A stretch of 64,000 bases of DNA from Semisulcospira habei (taxonomy: Eukaryota > Mollusca > Gastropoda > Semisulcospiridae). Location of the stretch: positions 205,940,245 through 206,004,244 of the forward strand of contig BTPG01000003.1 of assembly GCA_036245525.1 (NCBI GenBank), given 5' to 3'. Shown here piece after piece: positions 1-11,055 of this stretch (the stretch's first letter is position 1; each line of letters opens with the position of its first letter). The position numbers were made by a program, and so were the translations under genes. The notes below the pieces were generated by a model. It was not told the DNA's origin. It did no database searches and was given only the letters and a program-made list of their open reading frames with translations.

Positions 1-887
1 TACTTTATGCAATATTTCTTAGTTAAGAGCACGCCCAAATGTACTTGTTCAGTGCAGTTATTTAACTGAGAGATGCCTCCAATCCCTAATACCCGTTTGG
101 CCCAGAAAAATAAGGCGTCTGCTTCAGCCGTGGCTCGGTCCGTGTCTTCCTCTCTCTGACCGTTGAGTCTTGTAGTAAATGATAATAGAACCCCACGATT
201 TTAACAAAAGCTTTCTTCTTCAATGAAAGGAATTCGTTCAATAACCCCATTACAAGGTCAATCTGCCACGCGATTTTGTTTCTTTTTTTCTGACGTGTGA
301 TTGTCAGTGATCGAAAAAGTAACTTGACACATGCATGCACAGTATCAGTTGACTTTAAACAACAACAACAACAACAACAAAAAATTGCGCCAGATTTCAA
401 TCCTCGTTCGCAAAACTGCCTCGCGATTCGAAGAACAAACGTCCACAAACAGGTCTTTCGGAATGTGCAACTGAAGTGTCGCTTTTTACTGCATTACCAG
501 TTTTTAGTTCCCAGGGTCACCCTGGTCAGCCCCACAGGGTGGGTTTTTGTCTCTATTCTGGGGCGTGTGTTTCTGTCTACCCTTTGTCCATTCACCTGAA
601 TTTGCCTTTTTAAAACTCTTCCTACTGTCTGCACTGCCTGTAGCTCTTGATATTGCATAAGTGTTGCTAAATGGTCTTAGCTTTATTTAGGCCCCATGTG
701 TTAGGTTTATTTAACGTATTTGACCGTCTGGCGACATACATGGCAATGTTCTGTTTAGGTGTTTTTTTCACAAGCAGTGCAGGCACGTCCTGAGAAAGCC
801 TTGTTGCTGTCGGGACGTTGAGCAATGTACAATCAAGCTGATTCAAAATGTCAATTGGTTTACATGTTGTATTGGACATGTTTGCAG

Positions 888-1130
888 CAACACCGTTTTG
901 GTCACACCGGCTCAGGACTTTCTGCACACATCCAGCGCCGGATGGCAGCAGGATGTCCAAACCCATCGGGATCTATGGAAGTGGACAAGCACGCCCCTTC
1001 CTGGCACATGACCAAGGCCCATGGCCAAATTAGTCAACTGCAGCATCATGGCCCCCCAGCCTCTGCCACAGAGGGTGCGTCTGGTAGGAGGGTGCATGGA
1101 CGGCAGCGGAATGCTCCCAATTACAAACTG
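888..1130 (+). CDS. Element A coding exon 1 (unknown domain)
   Basis: 81 codons between gtttgcag and CTG|gtaagt. Copy B has the matching exon at 30,320-30,544 with the same splice sites and end (PNYKL|gtaagc). Conservation of frame and splice signals between diverged copies supports a real spliced exon. No domain is recognised; it shows HxPSxHMTKAH and an ASxxEGASGR stretch. Confidence 0.6.
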
Positions 1131-1239
1131 GTAAGTAAAGTGATTCTATGATCATCTTCATTTTATTGGCGTGCGTGTGAAGGAAAAGTGAGTTTATGTT
1201 CTGGGCCACTGGTCGTCCGTCCGTCGTCCATGGTAAACT

Positions 1240-1454
1240 TTAACTCATTCTACCCCAACACCAAAATCCTTAAATTTTGCCCCTGTCCTCTCAATACCGC
1301 ATTGCAGCGCAGGACACAGATCGACCATGATAGTTCAAGGGTGATGCCAGAATAGCTTGGCGCCCGTAGGCGCCAAGCTATTCTGGCATCACCTTTGAAC
1401 TATCATGGTCGATCCTTATCCTGCTGTGGTGTGTCTGGGGGTAGAATGAGTTAA
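1240..1454 (+). repeat. TTAA-bounded hairpin MITE, type 1
   Basis: Begins TTAACTCATTCTACCCC and ends GGGGTAGAATGAGTTAA. A near-perfect palindrome of roughly 100 bp lies in the middle, around cttggcgcc. Copy B of the host element has only one TTAA at the same point (30,660-30,663), an empty site. Confidence 0.9.
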
Positions 1455-1791
1455 CGGTGGCATTTTCTCGGAGACTATTCAAGCCACATTCTTCAAGCTT
1501 GGCCCAAGGATACTTTGTGGCAAGACCTTTTTAAACATGCCAGTTTGAGTGACCTCTCTCAAAGGGTCACGCAGGGTTGACAAATGTGTGAAAACTGCTT
1601 GCATTTTCAGAAAACGTGGATTTTGCTGCTGCAGAAGCCAGCCCTCGTCACCGAGGTCACACATGTAAATCGGTCATACACGGGATTACTCTTTTTATTC
1701 TTGTGCAAGGCCCCTTAAACCAAAATTGGGCTGTTTCTGTCCCCTAATGCAGCTTTGGTTTCAATCTTTCTTTCTTTCTTTCTTTCTCCAG

Positions 1792-2652
1792 TTGGCAAAT
1801 GGCGCCTGGGATGGACCCGAGACTGAGAGTAGTGCCAGCGCATCGCAATACGAGGGCAGTGATGACGAGGAGTTTGTTCCTGGCTCGAGCTCACCGGATT
1901 CAGACGGTGTGTCGGCATCCATTGCTGGGATCTCTGACATAGACAGTATTGTATCGACTATGTTATATTTCATCAAAGTGGCAGGTTCGGGGTGGCCAGG
2001 TGTCAGTGACGCTAGTACCAGCAAGGTGCAGTGTGCGTTAGGGGGTGGCAATGAGAATGTGGATAGGCAGAAGGAACATGATGCTGGAAAGAGTGGGGAA
2101 AGAACACTTACAGAAGAAACAGGTGTGCACGTGTCGCAGAGAGGGAAAGGAAAGTACAAATGGGACAAGAAACATGCATGCAAAGTGTGTGACAAGCTTG
2201 TCTTGAAAATGAGCACGCACTTACAAGATGTCCATGCAGATGAGGCAGACGTTGCTAAAATTTTGTTGATGAAAAAAGGGACAAAGCAGAGACGTCGAGC
2301 ATGGATCAGACTACAAGATGAGGGTGATTACATGCATAACGTTGCTGTTCTTGAAAACAAATCCGGATGTTTGATTCCTAAGTATCGCACCAAAACTAGT
2401 AAGGTAGACGACCTTCTCGCCTGTAGCCATTGCAAAGGGCTCTATCAAAAAAAGCTGATCTCTGTACACTCAAAACGTTGCTGTCAGAAACCAGGAGGGT
2501 TTCAGATCACTCAGAGAGGGGACGCGGCGCGCCGTGGTCGGCTAATGCTTCCAATACTGGAGGAGGGTGCATGGAAATTTAGCTCTAGGTGGTGGCATGG
2601 AATGTATGCCCCTGCAGACACCACAGTAAAATGTGGTTGTCTTTGCAGGTAG
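1792..2652 (+). pseudogene. Element A: zinc-finger N-terminal part of the recombinase-like protein, truncated
   Basis: Opens after the acceptor tttctccag. The reading frame has an acidic Ser-rich start, then CKVCDKLVLKMSTHLQDVH (a C2H2-like finger) and CSHCKGLYQKKLISVHSKRC (a second Cys/His cluster). It matches 35,384-36,300 of copy B up to about 2,550, where a MITE block replaces the rest. The downstream recombinase-like region is absent, so this copy cannot be functional. Confidence 0.65.
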
Positions 2653-3548
2653 GCAAAAATTCCTGCCTCCTCCAGTATCGCCGATGGTATGCTGATGAGG
2701 TCGCCAAGACCGAAACAGCTGTCCACACCGGCTAAATATCTGGACCCCCCTTGGGCGGACCTAGATTTAAATTTCCATGCACCGAGTGGCTGGAACAGTG
2801 GGATATGTGATACGCCCCCCTTCTGGGGGTCTTCCATATGCATTGCTTTCAGTCACTTTTTTAGCGCCTCCTCTCTTTCCTATCTCTTTTTTTTGGTGCT
2901 TTGGCCACAGTAGATCTATGATCACTGGTCGATCATGCACACTTCTCTCCCCTGACAGTGCTATTATCTACTTTACTTTGTAACCTTCCTAAAATATTAG
3001 CACTGGCAGTCTCCTCTTTTCTTTTCATTTACTACTACAATATCGACTGCAACCCCTTCCCCCCTTTTGGTAGGTTCTCTTTTAGGGTGCATGGAAATTT
3101 AGCTCTAGGTGGTGGCATGGAATGTATGCCCCTGCAGACACCACAGTAAAATGTGGTTGTCTTTGCAGGTAGGCAGAAATTCCAGCCTCCTCAAGTATCG
3201 CCGATGGTGTGCTGATGAGGTCGCCAAGACCGAAACAGCTGTCCACACCGGCTAAATATCTGGCCCCCCCCCTTGGGGGGGGGACCTAGATTTAAATTTC
3301 CATGCACTGAGTGGCTGGAACAGTGGAATATGTGATACGCCCCCCTTCGGGGGGGGGGGGGGGGCTTCCATATGCATTGCTTTCAGTCACTTTTTTAGCG
3401 CCCCCTCTCTTTCCTATCTCTTTTTTTGGTGCTTTGGCCACAGTAGATCTATGATCACTGGTCGATCATGCACACTTCTCTCCCCTGACAGTGCTATTAT
3501 CTACTTTACTTTGTAACCTTCCTAAAATATTAGCACTGGCAGTCTCCC
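2562..3548 (+). repeat. Direct duplication (about 450-460 bp, two units) carrying a 25-bp-TIR MITE
   Basis: 2,562-3,011 and 3,085-3,548 are near-identical. Each starts with a small element of about 220 bp. Its ends are inverted: GGTGCATGGAAATTTAGCTC against taaatttccatgcacc. The rest of the unit (tatgcattgctttcagtcac onwards) was duplicated with it. Confidence 0.8.
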
Positions 3549-4024
3549 TTTTTCTTTTCATTAAGGATTACGTCCGCAACAGACCGAAAAAGTTACAAAA
3601 GAAATGAATTGAGGTTCCCCGCCACTCGCGGCATTTTCGGTTTCATACAGATTTATTACAAGAGTGTTATTATTGGGGTGGTTTCAGCATGTATAGCCTG
3701 CTTTTTTTTATCTGATGGACGCCCGGATCATTTTGTATACTGTATAACCTTTGGATTTGCAAAACGAAACAGCCGGCTGGGGACAAAAGACAATAATAAG
3801 ATAAGATAAGAAAACCATTGACAACGTAAAGATTGATTACAAGAGTGTTATTGGGGGGGGGGGGGGCTGGATGATTTTGTAATATACTGCATACCATTTA
3901 AAACTCTGTAAATTGGAAGAATGGTTGGTTGTTGGGGACGAAAGACAATAATAAAGGCTGAAGTTTCAAGTGATTTCTTATGTTGTCAGTTAATAAATTA
4001 ATGTCAGTGTTCTGTTCTGTCATT

Positions 4025-4239
4025 TTAACTCATTCTACCCCCAAGACCGGAATCCCCAAATGTTGAAGTCGTCTTCAGAAGACTGCGTTGCAGTGCAGGA
4101 CACAGATCCACCATGATAGTTCAAGGGTGATGCCAGAATAGCTTGGCGCCCATAGGTGCCAAGCTATTCTGGCATCACCCTTGAACTATCATGGTGGATC
4201 TTTATTTTGCTGTGGTGTGTCTGGGGTAGAATAAGTTAA
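4025..4239 (+). repeat. TTAA-bounded hairpin MITE, type 1
   Basis: TTAACTCATTCTACCCC to gggtagaataagttaa, with the same central palindrome (agcttggcgcc). Block X2 lacks it near 40,793. Confidence 0.85.
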
Positions 4240-4412
4240 GCCCAAATGTTGAAGTCGTCTTCAGAAGACTGCGTTGCAGTGCAGGACACAAATCCACCAT
4301 GATAGTTCAAGGGTGATGCCAGAATAGCTAGGCGCCCATAGGCGCCAAGCTATTCTGGCATCACCCTTGAAATATCGTGGTGGATCTTTATTTTGCTGGG
4401 GTAGAATAAGTG
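4240..4412 (+). repeat. Partial tandem copy of the type 1 MITE
   Basis: Starts inside the MITE (cccaaatgttgaagtcgtct, also at 4,057) and repeats it to ggtagaataagtgaag. It lacks the left end. Confidence 0.8.
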
Positions 4413-4468
4413 AAGTGTTAGTTTCTTCGTCTGGGTCTTTTTCTATCTTTCATATTGTTCCACACTTT

Positions 4469-4705
4469 TTGACCCGCATCATAGTCATACTGAGGCTAAA
4501 AGCTTCAAATTTGTTCACTGCCATAGTTCTATGCAAGCTACATTACAGTACTTACAGATGAGGATATAGAACAATGGCTTTAGATCAAGGGTGGTGCCAC
4601 AATAGCTTGGCGCCTAGAGGCACCAAGCTTTTCTGGCACTAACCCTTGGACTCTTTCAGTCACAATTGTTGCACACACTGGTGTATTCCGAATGATAAGG
4701 GTTAA
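4469..4705 (+). repeat. TTAA-bounded hairpin MITE, type 2
   Basis: Same element as 40,848-41,069. Right end GGTGTATTCCGAATGATAAGGGTTAA; the left end has decayed to TTGACCC. Present in both X blocks, so older than their duplication. Confidence 0.8.
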
Positions 4706-5288
4706 TATTCAAAATGCTCTGTTGCTGTTTGTCTGAAACTCCAGAGTACCGAAAACCAAAAAAAAAAAAGTCCTTTAATTTCCAGAATACATTATGTTGA
4801 TTCTCACATCAATGCCATGATAAACTGTTTTGCTTCAGAAGGACAAAACGCAGCAATGTTTAAAAGATTTCCTCTGTAAAAATCATAATCGAAAGGTTAC
4901 GGGCCAGTGTTTATTGAATTTTGCACCATACAATGTTAAAAACGTTAAAAGCACACATACACATTAAGTTGGAAAAAGAAATTAATGTGAAAAAGAAGTA
5001 TTCCATGAACTTGACCTTATTACAGACGCCTACTGTTGTGAAGACACCCATTTTGACTGTAATGCCAGTTTGTGTGTGTGAGAGGCACCCACATTATTGG
5101 TAGAAACACATTTTTTTCCATCTAGTGGCTCTGTTTCTAGAAAATGTCTATTTTATTTTAATTATAGAGCTTAGTTATAAGGTGAGTTCTAAACATTCGC
5201 ATCTATTCCAGAGCCCTAGAATAAATAGAAATATGGGAACCCATTTTGACATAAAATGGTAGGTAACCCACTCTGACGCTTTTGTCTG

Positions 5289-5290
<2 letters not shown>

Positions 5291-5365
<75 letters not shown>
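5291..5365 (+). repeat. (TG)n microsatellite
   Basis: About 34 TG units, then a CG-rich tail. It ends repeat block X1. Confidence 0.95.
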
Positions 5366-5366
<1 letters not shown>

Positions 5367-5370
5367 CGTG

Positions 5371-6019
5371 CGCGCGCAAGTATGTAAATACGAGAATCTC
5401 CTATTTTGCTGTACGCACAAGACTGAAACTTGGCGAAATAGTTTCTTCAAGGGGTGCATAAGAAAGCTTCCGAGCATATTGTAACTGAATGTGAAGACAT
5501 AAAAGAACGTTTATAGAATATCGGTTGACCCAGATTAGAGTCAGTATTTTTTGGTCATATTTACTTGAAATTTCGGATATTGCTGGTTTGGAGAAAAACA
5601 TTGGACGAGTTGGTTGGTCAGCTTTGTACCTTTCAGCTTCTTCAGTAAAAATTATTTTTTTTTTTTGTAGAAAAATATTAAACAGCAAAAACCTTTTACT
5701 TCTGAAGAAAGTCAGACAGTGGCGGTGACGTAAAAGAAGCAGCTCCGTCACCACGCATACATTGACGCAAAACTCTACATATGACGTAATTGTCTTTCTC
5801 GCTCTCTTTCTTACACACGCGACCGGGGTCGCGCACGTATCGACGCGCTTTCAGAAGAGCAAGCAGGTGTACTTAGTATATCATGTATCAAGGTAAAGTC
5901 AACCTGATTACACACAAATTATAGCAAGACTGAAATTGTACATGAAATTCTACTTTTGTAACCATCTTCTCAGGTCTTGAAGCAAAGTGAAACTCATATT
6001 ACGTCAAGTCTAACGTTAC

Positions 6020-6077
<58 letters not shown>

Positions 6078-6410
6078 GTAATGACAAATGACTTCTTACA
6101 AACCAATGATGCGTATGCACTGCGCTCCTTATAGAGTTCACCGAGGCACTGATAGATCTGCAAGCCTTTTTCAATAGGAGATGTTTCAACATCAGAATCA
6201 GGTCAAAGACAAAAGGTAGAGATCATTGACTGCGAGGCCAGCTCTCATACAGAAGGTACATTGTGGGTGATAGATCATCACATTTTGTTGTTATTGTTGC
6301 CTTCCCTCTGTATGTGTCTACTGTGCTGCTAAAACATACATGCACTGCATGTATGACCACAACCTACCTATCCTTGCTGTCCGTGTGTGTGTTGTCCCGC
6401 TAGAACCTAC
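5371..6410. other. No gene seen; contains a poly(A) tract
   Basis: Likely intron of the receptor phosphatase. No D2-like exon was recognised on the minus strand. A run of about 50 A bases lies at 6,022-6,074. Confidence 0.6.
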
Positions 6411-6613
6411 CTGCACTGTATGATAACTGGCTGGCCTTTGCCGCCCGACTTTGTGGTGTCCTTGCCGCCCGAGTGTGTGTTGTCCTTGCCGCCCGATTCT
6501 GTGTTGTCCAGCGCTTGCACCAAGTGCAGCAAGTCTGACGTGTTGGCCGGAACCTCCTCTGTCCAGTCTTCGTATCGCAGCACGCGCACACCATGTGATC
6601 CTGACGTCACGCC
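6411..6613 (-). CDS. RPTP D2 exon with degenerate WPD region and in-frame 24-bp repeats
   Basis: 203-bp exon bounded by ggttgtgcag and TGCAG|gtaggt. It encodes VRVLRYEDWTEEVPANTSDL, where an active domain would have WPD, then three imperfect 8-residue repeats (SGGKDNTH, SGGKDTTK, SGGKGQP), then PVIIQC at the P-loop position. D2 is predicted catalytically dead. Later D2 exons were not found to the left. Confidence 0.85.
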
Positions 6614-6698
6614 CTGCACAACCAGTAAGAGATTTTCAGAACTGAGCTATACGAGCCGTGCATATCCACCTCTCTTCACATGGATACAGTTTAGTTTG

Positions 6699-6760
6699 AG
6701 CAAGAGGCACAGATCCTTATGAGCCCCGCTGTCGCGGTGCTCATGAGGATCTATGCCTCT
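6699..6760. repeat. Hairpin repeat (agaggcacagatcc family)
   Basis: The arms gaggcacagatccttatgag and ctcatgaggatctatgcctc are inverted around a gc-rich loop. Related hairpins lie at 41,958-42,017 and 47,470-47,540. Confidence 0.8.
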
Positions 6761-6819
6761 TGCACCTGGATCCTTGCAGCTGTAAGATCCAAAATCACAC
6801 ACCAGTTCACTTATAGTAC

Positions 6820-6954
6820 ACTCGCCTCCTTGTCCAGCTTGAGAGTGTAAGATGTGACGTGATCGCCAGTTCTCGTGGCGTCTTCCAGTGTGAGTGTGTA
6901 AGGGCCGACCTTCATGGTGCCTCCTTTGTCGCAAGGCCAGTACCAGCAGTAAGG
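6820..6954 (-). CDS. RPTP D2 exon (YCWYWP)
   Basis: Starts after tgttcaag. It encodes PYCWYWPCDKGG and GDHVTSYTLKLDK. Two in-phase ends are possible: AGT|gtacta at 6,820, or GAG|gcgagt (GC donor) at 6,826. Confidence 0.85.
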
Positions 6955-7046
6955 CTTGAACAAAATCAGCGACTTCATCTGTTAGTGTTACTATCGACAC
7001 TGAAGTACAATAAATTTATTAAGGTTTTTTTTATGTCAGAGGTTTG

Positions 7047-7262
7047 TTAACTCATTCTGTACAGGATACAACACAGCAAGATATGGCTCGAACATGATAT
7101 TGTTCAAGGTTGGTGGTAGAATGGCTTGGCGCCTATAGGCGCCAAGCTATTCTGCCACTACCCTTATACTATCGTCTTCGACCTGTCTCCTGAATTGTAA
7201 TGCAGTCCTCAGATAATAACTCCAAACTGTGGGTATTTAGTACTTCGGGCACAATGAGTTAA
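7047..7262 (+). repeat. TTAA-bounded hairpin MITE, type 1-like
   Basis: TTAACTCATTCTGTACAGG to gggcacaatgagttaa, with the central ggcgcctataggcgcc palindrome. It shares its right TTAA with the next MITE. Confidence 0.85.
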
Positions 7263-7650
7263 GCTACGTTTCCACAAGCACGAATCCGATACGAACACGA
7301 TCCGAATCCGAAGCGGGTCCTAGACAGAACAGTTCGCGCAAGTCGTCTGTGCGACTATGTTTCCTTTTGTCTGATGCCGTACTAAACTGCATCCTACTGA
7401 GAAACGAACATGACACAATGTTATGGTCGCCCAGGGGAGCGATATTTCTTTGGCGTCGGATGTGTTCGGACAGAAAATATGACGTACATTTTGTCAATCG
7501 CGCCATTATAATTTTTGCGTCATATTAATGGTTCCCACAAAGGCGGAATTCGGATGTAGCACCTTTTATATGGAAACACGCGCTCCACGAAATTTGAAGG
7601 AAAACTGCGTTGAACGTATCAGGTTCGTGTTTGTGGAAACATAGCATTAA
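7259..7650 (+). repeat. TTAA-bounded MITE with cacgaatccgat-type inverted ends
   Basis: The left end TTAAGCTACGTTTCCACAAG is inverted relative to the right end gtggaaacatagcattaa. It shares TTAA with the MITEs on both sides. Confidence 0.8.
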
Positions 7651-7872
7651 GGCGGCGACCCATAAACACGAATCCGATCCGAATCCGAAGCGGGTCCGAA
7701 AGGTTCGCGCATGTCCTTTTTATGTTTGTGTGTTTCCACATGCCCGATGCGGGAACGAATTCGCATCCGGCTTCGAACGAAAATGACGCAGTTTTTTAAA
7801 GGAAAATTGAATCACAGCATCGGGTTCGGATCGCATTCGTATCGGATTCGTGCTTATGGAACCGTAGCTTTA
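7647..7872 (+). repeat. Third abutting MITE of the cacgaatccgat family
   Basis: Left part acacgaatccgatccgaatc, right part gtatcggattcgtgcttatg (inverted). The right boundary is TTTA rather than TTAA. Confidence 0.7.
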
Positions 7873-7954
7873 GAGTGAGTAGGTCAAGAGAAAAATCCTA
7901 TTTGTGTGTTCGTCTGGGAGTTTTGACTTTTACGGCCAAAATGTCCCCATAACG

Positions 7955-8024
7955 AAGCGATCCTCGGGCTGTTGTCGGCCTCAGTGGGCCCGCGCACATC
8001 CGACGTCGGCCCGAAGACCTTGCC
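7955..8024. repeat. GC-rich hairpin repeat (cggcccgaagacctt family), possibly a remnant
   Basis: Contains gggcccgcgcac and gtcggcccgaagacctt, elements also seen at 46,385-46,462 and 50,335-50,405. It lies in the intron beside the exon at 8,127. Confidence 0.5.
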
Positions 8025-8126
8025 GAGTTTCAAAATCATTCACAAGCACACATATGCTGTCGGTTTTACGGCATTGTCTTTCAACACAAATGAACAAAAA
8101 GTCGGCAGGGCGCAGTGAGCTGATAC

Positions 8127-8267
8127 CTTGATCTTTTTGTCTTCGTTCCTTGAGGCAAGAGAGATGATGCAGCTGACGGAGTTGCCCCACACCAATCTCC
8201 ACAAGTCCACCACGGTGTCCGGGAGGGGCAGCTGGGTCAAGATAAACCCCCGCAAGTCACGCACCGT
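8127..8267 (-). CDS. RPTP D2 exon (FILTQLPLPDTVVDLWRLVW)
   Basis: 141-bp exon bounded by atctgtgcag and CAAG|gtatca. It encodes GFILTQLPLPDTVVDLWRLV, in phase 0 with the exon at 26,009 on the other side of the Polinton. Confidence 0.92.
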
Positions 8268-8365
8268 CTGCACAGATTAACAGATCTATATCAGTGTGTC
8301 ACAGAGATTATTCATAATACTTTAACATACTGTCTATCCACCCAGGTTCAGTTTGCCGTACATAA

Positions 8366-8371
8366 GAGCGA
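8366..8371 (+). other. Polinton target-site duplication, left (GAGCGA)
   Basis: GAGCGA immediately precedes the left terminal repeat and is repeated exactly at 25,589-25,594. A 6-bp duplication is the Polinton hallmark. Confidence 0.95.
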
Positions 8372-8529
8372 AGAGATAGGAAATATGAGAGAAAAAAAAG
8401 CAATTTACATACACCCCCAAATTTCCATTGTTTTGACCACAAATCGCTCATCTAATAACGCACCCCGTTTTTCTAAGATTTTCTTATTTTTTTCAGTAAA
8501 ATAAAGGTTTCTAAAATCAATGACATTTA
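8372..8529 (+). repeat. Polinton left terminal inverted repeat
   Basis: Starts agagataggaaatatgagag and ends near tcaatgacattta. The reverse complement is at 25,431-25,588, with scattered mismatches (for example caccccgttttt against caccccggtttt). Confidence 0.95.
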
Positions 8530-9364
8530 TGACTAAAGCAAAATTAACACCCGAGCTAATTAATCCATCAGTTATGTAAGTGTGTTTATTCTACAATGCC
8601 TAGTTTATTGATTACTTAGCCAATTACAGGTATTTTTGATAGGCGATCGGAGGCACCGTCACACATACAAACAGCACAGACAACAAGGGAGCTAAATTTT
8701 GGTTATAAGCAAATCAGCATACAGCAATTACTTCCCTTAGATCTGAACACGTACGCACTGTTGATGACTCGTTGTTGCCGGCAACGGTCACGTGTTAGTT
8801 TGTAAACACCAAGCCGGTCGTATTTCTTTCTGTTAAGCGGGCTTTGTAGGAGACGGACGTGTTTTGTGGACTGACTTGATTCTCAGAGGTGATATTCAGT
8901 GATCGATAAATCTTGTGAATATATACGACGGTAAGATCGATAGATTGCGTGTTAATTTGTGTTATTTAGAAACAAGACAGGCGGCCTCGCGGTTAGGCCT
9001 ACTGCAGTGCGCTAAGTCTTACTGTTCAATAGTTAACCAGACCGGTCTAGTTTTATTTACCCAGGCTACACTCGCTCATGGGTTGTGTGTTCTAGCCAGG
9101 CTGCTACGAGGGTACCCAAAATTGTATTTTCTTTCACTCTCTTTCCGAAAGGTGTTTAGTTTGCGGAAGCAAATTGAACAAATGTTGAAAATACAGGAAA
9201 TAGCCGATTTTTGGAAAAACCTCTAACGCTGGTCCATATCTATGATTGTTTGTTTGTTTTGTTTGTTTGTACAAAGGTTCTAATGTGTCTTAACAACCCT
9301 GTTTGAATCACATCTGAGACATTTTTATCACTTTCTTTTTGTTAACTGACTAAGCCCATGTGAT

Positions 9365-9810
9365 CATCACCGAGCAGGCTGCACTAACAAGGAAAATGAA
9401 AACGTGTAACTATAAGTCCGTGAAAGTGATATATCACCGAGCAGGCCACAAACAAGGAAAATGAAACTTGTAACTGTAACTGTAAGTCTGAGTAAAAAAT
9501 CACTGAGCAGATCACATATAAGACAAATGTGTAACTGTAAGTCTGAGTAAAAAATTACTGATCAGATCACAAACAAGACAAATGAAAATGTGTGATCTAT
9601 CACCAAGCTGATAACAAGACTAAGTCTTAAAGTGAGAAATCACAGAACATACTACAAAAAGGCTGTACGTCTGAGAGTGTGAAAAAACAGAACATACCAC
9701 AAAAAGGCTGTAAGTCTGTTAGTGAGAAAATCATCGGACAGGTTACACGTAAAAGTGGCTTTAAGACTGAGAGTGAGAAAATCATCGGGCTTGTCATAAA
9801 ATAGACGGAG
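9365..9810 (+). repeat. Degenerate tandem repeat, about nine units of 45-65 bp
   Basis: Recurring pattern atcaccgagcagg...acaaacaagg...aaatg...gtaagtctgagtaaaaa. Units diverge progressively to the right (atcatcggacaggttacac). Confidence 0.75.
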
Positions 9811-10377
9811 TGATATTTTGTCTGATGTGTGACAAACATCATAATGACCAAGTCGCACGAGAAGCTAATGTTTATATGTTTGTTTTGTATTTGTCTCATC
9901 ATAAATGTTATGGACCAAGTGTGAGGTGTTTCACCGCGCTCATGCAAGTAGCTTGCTTTTTGCAAGTGAATTGAAATGGATTTTACATAGGTTTTAGCAA
10001 CAGGACTGACGGTGGGGTATACCTGTAGCACCCTGGCAAAGAAAGATGATTTTGGCTTTGTATCTGAATAATTGATTGATTGATAACTAAGCACCCTGGA
10101 CAAGCCTTCAAATTGTGGTAGTTGTGCGGATTTAAACCTTACTAAGCCATATGCTGTGCCGCACCCGTGAAAATAGGTATAGCGTAGCATTAGTGACGGG
10201 ATATATTGAAGGTGTTAACAGAATATTGAGCCTCTTAAAACAGAGTCATTTGTTATCATTTTCATGTCGTAGACAACTAAGAAATGATAGACGGAACACA
10301 GAGTTAAATGACTCTGTTTACAAGGACCTTAGAGAAACTGTGTAATCTCATTCGATTGTGGTAACCAACGTAAACAA

Positions 10378-10528
10378 GTGACGTAGTATGATAGAAACGA
10401 GTTCGACAGTGTCGAACTGGTATCTATCGTACTACATCACAGGGTCTTAGTAACGGCGTAAACAAGTGACGTAGTACGATAGAAACGAGTTCGACACTGT
10501 CGAACCGGTATCTATTGTACTACGTCAT
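10378..10528 (+). repeat. Two tandem 61-bp palindromes
   Basis: Each reads tgacgtagtaygatagaaac, then gttcgacastgtcgaac at the centre, then the inverse arm ending tacRtca. The second unit begins 89 bp after the first, in the same orientation. Confidence 0.9.
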
Positions 10529-10649
10529 AGGGTCTTAGTAACTGGGCGAAGTGCGCAGTGCCGATATACAGTCGCGGTGCATACAACTGAAATGCAGTGA
10601 AGTTTTCTGCTGACCGGAGTCTACAATATTCGTGCATTCTGAATAAAGA

Positions 10650-11055
10650 TTTTGTGTCTGTCTGTGAGTGAGTGCGTGTGTAAGTGTGCGTGTATGTACG
10701 TGTGTATGTGCATATGTGTCTGTATGCGTGTGCGTTTGTGTGAGTGCATGTATGTATGTATGCGTGTGAGTGTTTGTGTGTGTGTGTATGCGTGTGAGTG
10801 TTTGTGTGTGTGTATATGCGTGTGAGTGTTTGTGTGTGTGTATGCGTGTGAGTGTGTGTGTGAGAGTGCATGTGTGTGTGAGAGAGTGCATGTGTTTGTG
10901 TGTTTGTCTGTGTGAGTGCATGTGTGTTTGTATGTGTGTGTGTGTTTGCGTGTGTGCATGTGTTTATATGTGTATGTGCGTCTGTGTGAGTGCATTTTTT
11001 TTTGCGTATGTGTGCATGTCTATCTGTCTGTGTGTGTGCCTGTGTTTTTGTTTGC
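10650..11055 (+). repeat. TG-rich low-complexity tract
   Basis: Imperfect tgtgtgtgagtg / tgtatgcgtgtgag repeats. Open frames across it are low-complexity artefacts. Confidence 0.9.

Larger units (their letters stand above)
1..3650 (+). mobile_element. Copy A of the zinc-finger/tyrosine-recombinase-like element, rearranged
   Basis: The start matches the left inverted terminal repeat of copy B at about 28,730 (both contain cgccca then gtacttgttcag). Blocks at 390-510, 840-1,240, 1,690-2,550 and 3,565-3,612 match copy B at 29,210, 30,290-30,730, 35,290-36,300 and 37,877. The 3' coding part is missing, replaced by a duplicated MITE-containing block (2,562-3,548). The right inverted repeat is deleted. 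Confidence 0.7.
3650..5370 (+). repeat. Repeat block X1 (paralogue at 40,715-41,680)
   Basis: From about 3,950 (ataaaggctgaagtttcaag) to the TG tract at 5,290-5,360 the sequence matches 40,715-41,680 with indels. X1 carries two extra TTAA MITE copies that X2 lacks. No coding sequence seen. Confidence 0.75.

Noticed and set aside
1..6400. Remaining D2 exons of the phosphatase to the left of 6,411
   Set aside because: No minus-strand frame with splice sites and PTP residues was found; they are probably outside the window.
6387..6722. Plus-strand 111-codon frame
   Set aside because: Antisense shadow of the D2 exon at 6,411-6,613 and the adjacent hairpin.
9365..9810. CRISPR-like array
   Set aside because: Units are degenerate with no constant repeat and unique spacers, and the genome is eukaryotic.
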